From Warburgia ugandensis (taxonomy: Eukaryota > Streptophyta > Magnoliopsida > Canellales > Canellaceae), in NCBI GenBank assembly GCA_035236585.1, contig CP141132.1:18451945-18515944 (forward strand): a stretch of 64,000 bases of DNA, in the 5' to 3' direction. The position numbers and the translations under genes were made by a program. This document shows positions 33,340 through 45,390 of the stretch, piece by piece. The notes below the pieces were generated by a model. It searched no databases. It was not told where the DNA came from and saw only the letters and a list, made by a program, of their open reading frames with translations. Within the stretch, counting starts at the first letter, position 1. Every line of letters begins with the position of its first letter.

Positions 33340-34190
33340 CAGGTAAGAGTTTAGAGTTAATAGATACGATAAAACGTAAGAGAGTCAACATAGCTTGTGT
33401 GGAAGAAACCTAGTGGAAAGGGGCTAAAACTAGAGAAATCTATAGGTATAAACTCTGGTATGTAAGAAAGAATAATAACAAAAATAGCGTAGGAATAATA
33501 GTGGATAAAGAATTAAATGATAAGATTGTGGATGTTAAAAGAATCAGTCATAAAATTATAATAATAAAATTTGTTATAGGAGAGTAGATCATAAATGTTA
33601 TAAGTGCATACGCACCACAAGGAGGATTAAAAGATATAAGCAAGAGACAGTTTTGGGAAGATATGGAGGAAGTCATGCAAGAAATTCCCAACACTGAGGG
33701 GATATTTATAGGAGCATACTTAAATGGCCATGTAGAAAAAAAAAGGAAGGCTATGATAGGATACATGGAGGGTATGGTATAGAAGAACAAAATGAGATGG
33801 GAAAAACTATCATGGATTTTGCTTTGTCATATAACTTGGCCATTGCAAATAAATTCTTTAAGAAGAGGGATGAACACTTAATAACCTTTAAAAGTGGACT
33901 TCATAAAAGCCAAATAGATTTTTCCTACTTAGGAATACTGAAAGATCAATGTGTAAGGATTGTAAGGTGATACTCGGTGAGAATTTAACCTCACAACATA
34001 GGTTAATGTTTATGGATATCTATATTAAAAGATGGAAGAAAGGAAATGAACTTAATGGGTATTCAAAAACTAAGTGGTGGAACTTAAAAGGAGAGAAAAT
34101 AACCTCATTCACAAATAAGTTAATGGTAGAAGGAAACTAGAACTATGAAACAGAAGTAAACACCATGTGGACTAATATGGCTTGAGTTCA
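33340..34190 (+). pseudogene. APE-type endonuclease (RTE copy 1)
   Basis: In frames broken by stops: VISAYAPQGGLKD, NTEGIFIGAYLNGHV (the Asp of GADLNGH is now Tyr), SGLHKSQIDF and SQHRLMFMDIY. These are the conserved blocks of the endonuclease that nicks the target to prime reverse transcription. The catalytic Asp-to-Tyr change and the frame breaks disable it. Confidence 0.83.
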
Positions 34191-36080
34191 TTAAGAAAGT
34201 GGCAAAAGATGTCTTAGGAGTATCTAAAGGTGAAAGGCAATTAGTAAAGGAAACATAGTGGCAGAGAGAAACAGTGCAAAAAGTTACTAAAGATAAACGG
34301 GTGTGTCTTAAAGCATGGCAGAAGATTAAAAATAATGAAAACTATGAACAGTATAAGAATGTTAAAAAGGTTGCAAAGAGAATAGTAGGTGATGTTAAAC
34401 TTAAGGCATATGATAACCTTTCTAGTAGCCTAGGATCAAAAGAAGGTGAGAAAGACATGTTTAAACTAGCAAACATAAGTGTATAGAAGGGTAAGGACTT
34501 AGATCATTTTAGGTGCATTAGAAGTGATGACCAAAGGGTATTAGTCAAAGATGACAAGATCAAACAAAGGTGAGAAACTTACTTTCAAAAATTGTTAAAT
34601 GACAATGGCTTTAAAAATATAGGGATTGAAAATACTGCAAATCCAAATAACATTGGACATTATAGATATGAGCGTAGGATTTGAATACCTGAAGTGAAAG
34701 AGCCCATGAAAAAGATGAAATCAAGAAAGGCCATTGGGCCTGATGGTATACCAATAAAGGTTTGGAAGCATATGGGAGATATTGGAGTAGTTTGGCTGAC
34801 TAAGTCATTTAACAAAATTATAAAATTAAAGAAAATGCCAGATGAATAAAGGAAAAGCTCTATAGTACAAATTTATAAGAATAAAGGAGACATGAATAGC
34901 TGCAATAACTATCGGGGAATCAAACTTATGAGCCACACTATGAAACTTTTTGAAAAAGTGATTGAGAAGAGGTTACGATATGAAACAAGTGTATCAGAGA
35001 ATCATGCCTGGGAGGTCTCCCATGGAAGCTATTTTCTTGCTAAAACATTTGATAGAGAAATATAGGGAGAGGAGGAAAGACCTCCACATAGTCTTTATCG
35101 ACTTAGAGAAAGCTTATGACAGTCTTTAGAGAGTTAATATAGAGGGTGTTGGGCAATAAAGGGGTTTCACGGTGGTATATAGACATAATTAAAGATATGT
35201 ATGAGAGAGTTGTAATAAATGTTAAGACTATTAGTGGCAAGAGCGGTGATTTTCTTGTAACTGTAGGAATACACCAAGGATCGGCATTGAGCCCATACCT
35301 TTTCACATTGGTAATAGATGAGTTAACAAAATATCTACACAAGGAGATTTCATGGTGCATGCTATTTGCAGATGATATAGTCTTACTTAATGAGACAAGG
35401 GAGAGTATAAATATAAAGCTAGAGTTATGGAGAGAAGTATTAGAATTTAAAGGATTTAAAATTAGCCGAACAAAGACAAAATATATGGAATGCAATTGTA
35501 GCAAGGAGAAGAGTAGAAGTGGAGCACCAGTTCAGATTGATAACTAAGAAGTGTCCGTAAAAGACCAATTTCGGTACTTAGGATCAATGATTCATGAGAG
35601 TAGAGAGATTGAGCGGGAGGTTACCCAGAGAATCCAAGCTGGTTGGAACAAATGGAGATGTGCATCTGGAGTTTTGTGTGATTAGCGGGTGCCACTCAAA
35701 GGAAAATTCTATAGGATGGCCATAAGGCTGACCATGGTCTATGGATCAGAGTGTTGGGCAGTTAAGGAACATCATGTTCATAGAATGAACGTCATAGAAA
35801 TGAGGATGTTGAGATGGATGAGTGACAAGACAAGAAAGGATAGGATTAGGAAAGAAAACATTAAAAGAAACTTGGGTAGCACCAGTAGGTAACAAGATGA
35901 GGGAGATTAGACTTGGATGGTTTGAGCATGTCCAAAGGAGACTGAAAACAGCACAGGTTAGAAGGAGTGAGACAATATAAGTACAAGGTTCGAAAAGGGC
36001 AAGGGGAAGGCCCAAAAGAACGTGGATAGAAGTGATGAGAAAAGATTTAAAAACTTTGGGACTAAATGAAGCCATGGTAC
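34191..36080 (+). pseudogene. Reverse transcriptase and C-terminus (RTE copy 1)
   Basis: Readable blocks: IGPDGIPIKVWKHM (start of the RT fingers) near 34735-34775, HQGSALSPYLFTLVIDEL near 35271-35325 and the active site MLFADDIVLL near 35359-35388, with the Asp-Asp pair intact. After RT come YRMAIRLTMVYGSECW and LRWMSDKTRKDRIR, the conserved RTE C-terminal stretch. The fragments 35146-35547 and 35689-35892 remain open; elsewhere there are stops and frameshifts. Confidence 0.87.
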
Positions 36081-36178
36081 TTAAAAGAGAGAAATGGAGG
36101 AATAAGATTCATATGGTCGACCCCTAATTTGGATAAGGTCTTGATGATAATGATGAAAGGGTAATAGAGTCTAACTTT

Positions 36179-36206
36179 GCATGTAGGGCCCTAACTTTGG
36201 ATGATC
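36179..36206 (+). repeat. Left arm of an inverted pair around the LTR element
   Basis: Inverted partner of 43697-43724; 25 of 28 bases match (GGGCCC.AACTTTGG core). The two arms sit 185 bp and 93 bp outside the LTR element. They probably are the ends, or near-ends, of an older DNA element into which the LTR element jumped. Confidence 0.65.
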
Positions 36207-36363
36207 TGACCCTTTAATGTGATTGCCCTTGTTGTGGATCTTTCCTAACCAGCACAATCATGAGGTTTGGGCAATTCTCGTATGTAAAAACTGCATTTTG
36301 GTCCTTGGATTGAGACTCTTGTTTTAAAACTTTTCTAACCATCCACTTTCTGTGATCAAAATT

Positions 36364-39121
36364 TGTGACGACCCGGGTTTTCCCATGCATTTTTAAATGC
36401 AATATTTAATTCCTAAGGCGGGATGCATCCCTGTTTGAAAACCATTTTATAAAAACAATGCAATGCAGCGAAAAATCCTTGTTTTAAACTCATTTTGAAA
36501 ACCCTGAGTGTCATTTGGTTTCACAAAAAAATTTTAGAAATCATAAATGTCTTCTCGGGTCTAACTAGTCACAGCTCACAGCCCAACTGTAAATAAATAC
36601 AAATACATGTCCAAAGGGTAGAATGTTTACTTACATGTATAATTGTCTATTTTTGATTTACTTGCTCGTAGCACTAACATTTCCTGAGGCGTCTACTACT
36701 CGTGGATGGAGCTGCCCTGAAAAATGATATATTTGGGTGAGTATACACTATACTTAGTAGGAGTCTATCACTACTAGTTTTACAATGCATACTATGTTTT
36801 AAAACATATGTTCTTTCAAAGCATGTGCATGTTTAATCACTCATGTTCAATATTGATATTAAAAACCATTGTTGAATTAGAATATTGACGACTTAAAGAA
36901 TTGCATAATCCAAGTAGAAAGTAACATATATATCATAAACATACATGATATGCATAAGATGCTCAACTGAATCCAACTCATGGATATATGGTATGGTCGA
37001 CCATCCTCACATCATGCCATATGCAATGCAAGTAAATCCTCGAAAACATAGGCACACCATGCCCACAACCTCCTCGCCGTGTGGTCCTCGGGTACCTGGG
37101 GACTCTCGGTCATAGCCTCCACAGGGCATATGACACTTTGATCTAGTGCCGTGACACCAGTGGTAGTCCTCTGTACCACATGCAGTTGAATTAAGGACAT
37201 GCCTTTTTGGCGTGGTACCCTTTCCACCTAATAGTGGTAGAGGCTGGGAGGTCACCCCGAACCTTTCGGCATAGCGCCCACGAGCTTACTAGTCCAAATC
37301 ATATACGTGCAAACAGGCAAAAACCTCTTTTTCAAAATATGTCCTCTTTGGGTCCCTCACAACTGCCTACCCAGCGACTTTTGGGCACTCCAGCGTCTTT
37401 TGGTAACCTTCAAGGATATGTAATTTTTCAAAACTCAATAATCACAAATCATGCAATTTATGCAATCGTTTGCAAAACATGCATGCAATGTATAAAATCT
37501 ACTCATGCTAGTGTCGCATTCAAAGTCATAACCCTGCCTAGAAGCCTGCCAGCTTAGAAGCTTGTCAACTCTCTCTGGCCCGCCCTCATCGGCCAAGGCT
37601 ACACTTATCATGCAGGCAAGAATCCTTTTTCAAAACACGTCTATGCATGTAACACATGTCTTGGCAATATATGCGCAATGTATTTTTCATATGCATGCTA
37701 AGTTCATTTATGAAATCAATTCATACTAAACAAGTCATGTAACTTAAAACATGCATTCTCAAAGCAATCATGGGTTCTTTTTAAAAGTTTAGTAGCGATA
37801 GAACACCTACCTCGAAGTTTCCTGGAGTCGCGTCCTTCATTACTCAACCCGACCCTGGGTCTCATTTATAAAATCCTAGATATGAATGGATAACAAGGAG
37901 TTCTTATCAATTTCGATCTATTTAGAAATTAGATCGCTAGATCTGCCTTTTAGGGTCCATGGGTCCTTGCCTAATTCAGTGTTAGGCTAGATCCTATGAT
38001 ATGAATCTACTATTCAATGGTTGGACTCTGTAAATTGTCCTTTGATCCTAATTTTATAGTCTTATTAGGTCCGCGTGTCCTAGTTCCCAGGATGCCCGTG
38101 CATCCCGGTCGAACCACGACCGCCTCATGTGCGTGCGCGCACGCCTGAGCTACGCGCTGCAGTGCGTGTTCTAGAGAGCGTCGTGTGAGCGCGTCCTCAG
38201 TGCTAGGCGCGTGTGTTTTAGCTCCCAGGGCACCCCGTGAATCCTGGTCAAGCCAGGACCCATGCCTCACATCGCGCACGCCTGAGGACCGCGCCAGGAA
38301 CCGTGCTCCGGGCATGCGTCATGCACCACACCCCTGGGACGCGTTGCCTTGGACGGGTTCCCACCCGTCTAGTTCCTTCCACAGGGGGCCAGTGTTTTCT
38401 GGCCGAAAAATCACTCAGATCCGGTCAGAAATCTAGGAATGATGAAGGGGAGATAGAGAGGGAGATGGGGGCTCACCTGGGTAGCCGGAGATGCCCTCAT
38501 TCCGGTGTGCAGCTCCCTTTAGGTGTGCTGAAATCCCAGGTCACTGGAAAAACCCTACGAAGGGGAAAACCCAGTTTTTTGGGTGATTCCAGGGAAGAAA
38601 TGGGGAAGAGGAAGGAGGGAAATGGCCGACCTGAAGGACCTGGCCGTTGCCGGAAGTTGCAGGGAAAGCTGGAGATGGGTTTCCAATTTTTGCTGGAAAC
38701 CCCAGCCTCAAATGGCCGGAAAAATCTTGATTCGAAGAGAGAATAGGGGCTTTTTATAGCCTTACTATGGTGGTGGTGGAAACCTCTGGAAACTGGGGTT
38801 TCTGGAGAAATCGAGAGGAAGAAGACAGGGGGTGCCGTTATCAAAACGGCCCCCTACGTTTTCGTTCTTTTTCGTTTTTAAGTGTAATTTACAGAATTGC
38901 CCCTAATCTTTAAACGGCCGTAACTTCTTCATACGAACTCCGTTTTCGGCGTTCTTTGAGGCGTTGGATTCTATTTTTGAGTAGAATCTAATGGTACCAA
39001 GTTTTCTTACAAATTCCTTCGTTTAATATTTTAAATAAAGTAAAACATTTAACATGGTTCATTTCCTATAGAATGTCCAATTCATTTTTGTTAAATAGCG
39101 TAAATTGCTCGAGGCATTACA
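36364..39121 (-). repeat. 3' LTR of the non-autonomous element
   Basis: Starts TGTGACGACCCGGG and ends GAGGCATTACA. A CpG-rich block at about 38060-38420 stands out in an AT-rich window. A - strand TATA box is at 38750-38758. It is the 3' LTR because the purine tract touches it at 39122. Confidence 0.94.
38750..38758 (-). promoter_or_regulatory. LTR TATA box (3' LTR copy)
   Basis: The - strand reads CTATAAAAAGCCCC, a good plant TATA box. It is conserved at 43219-43227 in the other LTR. Transcription would run toward lower coordinates. Confidence 0.65.
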
Positions 39122-39139
39122 TTATTATCCCCTTAAAAG
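39122..39139 (-). other. Polypurine tract of the non-autonomous element
   Basis: On the - strand, CTTTTAAGGGGATAATAA ends at the LTR start TGTAATGCC. The AAGGGGATAA core is the usual purine primer, though two T bases make it imperfect. Confidence 0.72.
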
Positions 39140-40825
39140 AATTTCGTCGTCAAAATTCCACAAATCCTTATCTTCAAGTCAGCTGTCTTCTTGATAAGAC
39201 ATTCTTTCTGAGGACTCCCTTAAAACTCGAACTAAGAAAATTCCTGTGCTTTATTCCCATACCACTGTTGTCGACGAATCCATTATTCCGTTATCCAATA
39301 CTCTAATTGGGTTAATACTTGGAGTAATGTTGTCCTTAAAATGTTAATCATACTATCTTGTAACCAATCCTAGGCATGTTCTCAATTTATCCTCGTTATA
39401 ATTTCTTCCACAAGGCCTTACACATATATATATCGTTAATATATCTTATCCGTTTACTTTAAGTATATATGGGCCGCTTTCGCTGCATACTCTGATACAT
39501 AGTCCCATGCGTGCCAGTTTATCATTACTGGTTCTATTTGTATTTCGTATAGCTACCCATCCTTAGATGCTCATATTCCTCTGATCATGTATAGGATAGT
39601 CTCCTTAGCTGACCATACTCTCCTACTCGTATATAAATTACTTCATACTTCTTTGAGATCATATGATCTTATTCCTCCGATTTCATTTTGAATAGCATAG
39701 GAAAATCCCTTTTTCCCCTTGTCTTCCATCTAATGATCCCTTCATTATCCACATCTCCTTCTAATGGTTGGTTGTATGTCATTAGTAAGAGTCCAACAAA
39801 AAAGGTTACATTCTTTCTATTGTGTCTAACTTTGCTTCTTATCTTTTATACTCTTTTACAATAAAATCACCAACTCAACTAGTATTATTCCTTCAAATTT
39901 GATTGGTTTGACCTTCGCATCGGATTAAAGATGAAAGAATTGTATATATCTTCATAAAGTTATGATCTTCTTCTTTTGAATATTTAATATTCATCGAATA
40001 CTTATAGTTACATCTCTATCTCTTTCTCTCTTTTCTTCAAAATCCTCATTTTTGTCTACCTAGATCAATTTCTTATAAGTTCCTGTTAGGATCAATCTAT
40101 TGTTACAGATCTGTCATCCCTAGTATTATCATCAAAATCTTTTGATAACTCGGTCAAATTCATTTCCCTATCATATTCGTGTTATGTTCCTCTTAATCAC
40201 ATAATATGTCAATTGTACATCTTCTGATCTCCTCTATTATACTCAGGTTGTCATTATTAGATAGCACTTCACTCTTCATAAGACTCCAATGAAGTTATCA
40301 AAAATTGAGCTAAGTCATTCAGGATCCATACCTTTGTGATCTAGTATGGGTCACAGTTATCCCCTAGTATCATCTTGTATGCTTATCCCTATTAGATTAT
40401 CATCAAAATCTTCTCAAAGTCCGTCTTTTCTATCCCCTATCATATTCATATTCTGATATTCTTTAGAAGGGTAAGATAGCCATCTAGGTTCTTCAATTTT
40501 CTCGCCTTTGATGAGATTACTCTATTACAGGTCAGAACTATCTACTAACAAGTTCACTAACATCTTTATTCATCATTCTCATCATAATCTAATTTATATA
40601 TGAGTTTCCCTGTTTGCACCACTGCACAATAATAAGATTTAAGCCATCCAATATCTAAGTATTTGCTAGACCCATCTCCTTTTTCACCTATTTGTTTATA
40701 GTGAAATGCCTTGAGCATTAATAGGCTAGTCATCTCTACTATTTCTATTTCTACTACTTCTTCTTAATTTTCTCGATTGTCTATGACCCTTGGACATGCT
40801 GGACTGGCTGTGAAAGGATAAAATT

Positions 40826-40839
40826 GAGCTCTGATACCA
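40826..40839 (-). other. Primer binding site of the non-autonomous element
   Basis: On the - strand TGGTATCAGAGCTC starts two bases after the 5' LTR. Its first 12 bases are the exact complement of initiator methionine tRNA. Confidence 0.92.
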
Positions 40840-40841
40840 AC

Positions 40842-43604
40842 TGTGACGACCCGGGTTTTCCCATGCATTTTTAAATGCAATATCTAATTCCTAAGGCGGG
40901 ATGCATCATTGTTTGAAAACCATTTTATAAAAACAATGCAATGCAGCGGAAAATCCTTGTTTTAAACTCATTTTGAAAACCCCGAGTGTTATTTGCTTTC
41001 ACAAAAAAATTTCAAAAATCATAAATGTCTTCCCAGGTCTATCCAAGCCACAACACAAATTTCAATCAGAATAAATACAAATACATGTCCAAAGGGTAGA
41101 GTGTTTACTTACATGTATAATTGTCTCTTTTTTATTTACTTGCTCGTAGCACTAACGTTTCCTGAGGCGTCTTCTACTTGTGGATGGAGCTGCCCTGAAA
41201 AATGATATATTTGGGTGAGTAGACACTATACTCAGTAGGAGTCTATCACTACTAATTTTACAATGCATGCTATGCTTTAAAACATATGTTCTTTCAAAAC
41301 ATGTGCATGTTTAATCACTCATGTTCAATATTGATATTAAAAACCATTGTCGAATTAGAATATTGACGACTTAAAGAATCGCATAATCCAAGTCGAAAGT
41401 AACATATATATCATAAACATACATGATATGCATAAGATGCTCAACTGAATCCAACTCATGGATATATGGTATGGTCAACCATCCTCACATCATGCCATAT
41501 GCAATGCAAGTAAATCTTCGAAAACATAGGCACACTATGCCCACCACCTCCTCGCCGTGTGGTCCCCGGGTACTTGGGGACTCTCGGTCATAGCCTCCAC
41601 GAGGCATATGACACTTTGACCCAGTGCCGTGACACCAGTGGTAGTCCTCTGTACCACATGCAGTCGAAGTAAGGACATGCCTTTTTGGCTGGTACCCTTT
41701 CCACCTAATAGTGGTAGAGGCTGGGAGGCCACCCCGAACCTCTCAGCATAGTGCCCACGAGCTTACTAGCCCAAATCATATACGTGCAAACAGGCAAAAA
41801 CCTCTTTTTCAAAATATGTCCTCTTTGGGTCCATCACAACTGCCCACCCAGAGTCTTTTGGGCACTTCAGCGTCTTTTGGTAACCCTCAAGGATATGCAA
41901 TTTTTCAAAACTCAATAATCACAAATCATGCAATTTATGCAATCGTTTGCAAAACATGCATGCAATGCATAAAATCTGCTCATGCTAGTATCGCATTCAA
42001 AGTCATAACCCTGCCTAGAAGCTTGCCAGCTTAGAAGCCTGCCAGCTCTCTCTGGCCTGCCCTCATCAGCCCACCCTCATCAGCCAAGGCTACACTTATC
42101 ATGTAGGCAAGAATCCTTTTTCAAAACACGTCTATGCATGTAACACATGTCTTAGCAATATATGCACAATGTATTTTTCATATGCATGCTAAGTTCATTT
42201 ATGAAATCAATTCATATTAAACAAGTCATATAACTTAAAACATGCATTCTCAAAGCAATCATGGGTTCTTTTTAAAAGTCTAGTAGCGATAGAGCACCTA
42301 CCTCGAAGTTTCCTGGAGTCGCGTCCTTCATTACTCAACCCGACCCTGGGTCTCATTTATAAAATCCTGGATATGAATGGATAACAAGGAGTTCTTATCA
42401 ATTTCGATCTATTTAGAAATTAGATCGCTATATCTGCCTTTTAGGGTCCATGGGTCCTTGCCTAATTTAGTGTTAGGCTAGATCCTATGATATGGATCTA
42501 CTATTCAATGGTTGGACTCTATAAATTGTCCTCTGATCCTAATTTTATAGTCTCATTAGGTCCGCGTGTCCCAGTTCCCAGGATGCCCGTGCATCCCAGT
42601 CGAGCCGCGACCACCTCACGTGCGTGCACGCATGCCTGAGCTAAGCGCTGCGGTGCGCATTCTAGAGAGTGTCGCGTGAGCGCGTCCTCAACGCCAGGCG
42701 CGTGCGTCTCAGCTCCCAGGGCACCCCGTGAATCCTGGTCGAGCTAGGACCCATGCCCCATGTCGTGCGCGCCTGAGGACCGCGCCAGGAACCGTGCTCC
42801 GGGCATGTGTCACGCACCACACCCCTGGGACGCGTTGCCTTGGACAGGTTCCCACCCGTCTGGTTCCTTCCATAGGGGGCCGTATGTTTTCCAGCCGGAA
42901 AATCACCTGATCCAATCGGAAATCTGGGAACTATGAGGGGAGACAGAGAGGGAGATGGGATGCCCTCATTCCGGTTTGCAGCTCCCTTTAGGTGTGCTGA
43001 AATCCCAGGTCACTGGAAAAACCCTACGAAGGGGAAAACCTAGTTTTTTGGGTGATTCCAGGGAAGAAATGGGGAAGAGGAAGGAGGGAAATGGCTGGCC
43101 CGAAGGACCTGGCCGTTGCCGGATGTTGCAAGGAATGCTGGAGACGGGTTTCCGATTTTTGCTGGAAACCCCAGCCTCAAATGGCCGGAAAAATCTTGAT
43201 TCGAAGAGGGAATAGGGGCTTTTTATAGCCTTACTATGGCGGTGCTGCCAATGGCGGTGGTGGAAACCTCTGGAAACTGGGGTTTCTGGAGAAATCGAGA
43301 GGAAGAAGACGGGGTGCCGTTATCAAAATGGCCCCCTGCGTTTTCGTTCTTTTTCGTTTTTAAGTGTAATTTACAAAATTGCCCATAATCTTTAAACAGT
43401 CGTAACTTCTTCATACGAACTCCGTTTTCGGCGTTCTTTGAGGCGTTGGATTCTATTTTTCGAGTAGAATCTAATGGTACCAAGTTTTCTTACAAATTCC
43501 TTCGTTTAATATTTTAAATAAAGTAAAACATTTAACACGGTTCATTTCCTATAGAATGTCCAATTCATTTTTGTTAAATAGTGTAAATTGCTCGAGGCAT
43601 TACA
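40842..43604 (-). repeat. 5' LTR of the non-autonomous element
   Basis: Partner of 36364-39121 along its full length. It carries the conserved TATA box at 43219-43227 and the CpG-rich block at about 42560-42860. Long open frames antisense to transcription (for example 42955-43215 and its counterpart in 38237-38746) are shared by both LTRs but resemble no known protein. Confidence 0.94.
43219..43227 (-). promoter_or_regulatory. LTR TATA box (5' LTR, active position)
   Basis: The - strand CTATAAAAAGCCCC is in the promoter-side LTR. It is followed downstream by a GC-rich leader of about 2.3 kb before the LTR ends, an unusually long R-U5 if transcription starts here. Confidence 0.65.
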
Positions 43605-43696
43605 AAATTAGAAGTTCTCAGATGCTAGAATCATCCAACGAGAAAGCTTTTCGAACTACAAGACATCCAAAGTGGGAGTAATCAGATGAAGGGATG

Positions 43697-43724
43697 GATC
43701 ACCCAAAGTTGGGGCCCAACATGC
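43697..43724 (-). repeat. Right arm of the inverted pair around the LTR element
   Basis: Inverted partner of 36179-36206. No 8-11 bp duplication is evident outside the arms, so they may be subterminal rather than terminal. Confidence 0.65.
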
Positions 43725-43990
43725 GAGATGAGGCACTTTGGTCATGGCAACATTGAGGAGAAAGTTACATACTGCTATTTCAACAGTTAAAGAAGTAGAA
43801 ATACAGGTGCTCATTTGATCAAGAGGATAGTCAGAAAATATTTTGAAAAGAGACTGATCCATTAAGCTATCTTGAATCTTGTGGTGTGATACTCAAAATA
43901 ACAGAAACATAGGTCACAGACACCAAAATTTTTTGCTTATACACAAAACTGAATCGAAGTTACATAATACCTCTCTGGTGCTTCACAGTG

Positions 43991-44182
43991 CAATGCATGA
44001 AAAACTTCGGATGGGCTGCCCCGTGCACGAAGCTCCAGTGTATGTGGGGTTCAGAGCCTGAAAAACTTCAGATGAATATGTTTAATCAATGCATGAAAAA
44101 CTTCAGATGGGCTGCCCCGTGCACGAAGCTCCAGTGTATGTGGGGTTCAGAGCCTGAAAAACTTCAGATGAATATGTTTAAT
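43991..44182. repeat. 96-bp tandem duplication containing an Au-SINE scrap
   Basis: Units 43991-44086 and 44087-44182 are almost identical, so the duplication is recent. Each holds a - strand 3' fragment of an Au-like SINE (44013-44056 and 44109-44152; GGAGCTTCGTGCAC on the - strand). The 96-bp unit keeps a frame open through both copies, but the product has no known family. Confidence 0.88.
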
Positions 44183-45375
44183 CTGGAATTAGCAGAAATT
44201 TCTTGAAAATAACAGATGACAGTTTCTAGATGTCACATACATAGCATCAATCATCACCAGAAGCTTCATGGGCAGACTGGCAGTAGCTCAAAGTAACTGT
44301 GCTTTTACGAACCCGTCAATGCCTATTTCTCAATGGTCAACATGAAAATAACAGAATTACTTTTGGTAGCAAATGATTTGGCTATTAATTGGTGGCAAGC
44401 TACATCAACCAGTAAAAAGGTTGCCATTAAACAATAAAGCATCACAGTTTCCAGACTTTTGTAAGTCCTCCATGACAATTATATTGATGGGCATGAAATG
44501 ATAATACTATGAATTCTGGCTTCTGCCAAATTAGCAAATATGATTGAGGATACAACATACATACAATGGGACTCAATATAAATACTTTACCATTGTGCCA
44601 AGGCTCCCCTTTGGACTCAATATAAATAAGAAAGAAAAAAGGTAAGCTGAGAGACTTACAAGGTCCAAATGCCAAACTCCAAGCCATCTTAATTGGAGTT
44701 GGAAATGGTTTCCAAGTTATACACACGCAGACACACTCACACAAACAGCGAACATATGCACAAGCATGTACACACACACACACACACACACAATCTCCAA
44801 AACTAGCTTAGTGAATTACACTAGATTGATAGCTTAAAACAACTTACAAGAACATTAAACTTGGAAATTTATTTTCCGTAGTAGCATCTGTGAAGAGCCA
44901 CATGCAGAGACATCTAAGATATACAAAAGACTAACTCAGCAAATGTAAACCCACAATTTTGCAGCTAATACAAAGCATAGAGGGTTTGTTTACTGGCATC
45001 AACAAGACATCAATTTGCTTAAAAGAGAGGACTGTAACCATAAGACTGAGAAAGCTTCACTGCTCATGTCAACTATGCTCTAACTCCTGAGGTTATTGCT
45101 CATGCTCTGGGCATGACTTGAAAGAATTAGTCTCGCTTTCATATTATAAGGTTTGCACTATGCAGTTGCTGATGGAGCTTTGGAAGTGCAAGAAAGGAAT
45201 TCTAACTTTATGGGAGTTTCAGAAGAAGATTAAGGGCAGTTTGTACTTTATTGCAGTGAAGCAGCAATTAGATAAGAGAGAGAGGTGCTTTAAGCATTTC
45301 ATTTCATAGGAATTTTCAGTATAAGTGAGACATAATATACCACTAGCTCTTCTATTCATGGAAATTGAGGAGGCC
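44183..45375. other. Non-coding spacer with (CA)n
   Basis: No gene seen. A CA microsatellite lies at 44770-44792. A 63-codon frame at 45118-45309 has no recognisable family. The stretch ends at the target duplication of RTE copy 2 (45376-45390). Confidence 0.5.
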
Positions 45376-45390
45376 AAGACAGTTGTGGAG

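Larger units (their letters stand above)
32857..36158 (+). mobile_element. RTE-type LINE, copy 1 (decayed)
   Basis: A 3.3-kb non-LTR retrotransposon in the same layout as copy 2: a 5' hairpin (32892-32994), three 69-bp repeats (33053-33258), APE-type endonuclease, reverse transcriptase, and a TGATGA-type tail (about 36141-36158). The short A-free TGA tail and single ORF mark the RTE clade. More stops and frameshifts than copy 2. Target duplication unclear: GATGAACAAGG before and GATGAAAGGG after are similar but overlap the tail motif. Confidence 0.9.
39122..40841 (-). other. Interior of the non-autonomous LTR element
   Basis: 1720 bp of AT-rich sequence with no long frame on the - strand. 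Just after the primer binding site a short frame starts MSKGHRQSRKLRR and stops after about 22 codons. I recognise no gag, protease, RT or integrase motif. Confidence 0.8.
36364..43604 (-). mobile_element. Non-autonomous LTR retrotransposon with giant LTRs
   Basis: Two LTRs of 2758 and 2763 bp enclose only 1720 bp. A perfect 5-bp target duplication AAATT flanks it (36359-36363 and 43605-43609). The primer binding site next to the right LTR and the purine tract next to the left LTR show - strand transcription. The interior has no recognisable gag or pol, so it must borrow proteins from another element (LARD-like by design, though the LTRs are larger than the interior). LTR ends (TGTAATGCC on the - strand) resemble Ty3/gypsy, possibly Tekay-type, but this is inference. 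The two LTRs differ at about 7 of the first 165 aligned bases by eye, so the insertion is moderately young. Confidence 0.93.

Noticed and set aside
38237-38746. A 169-codon + strand frame (and 42955-43215)
   Set aside because: Lies within the LTR, antisense to element transcription, GC-rich low-stop sequence. It is kept only because the LTRs are similar; no family recognised.
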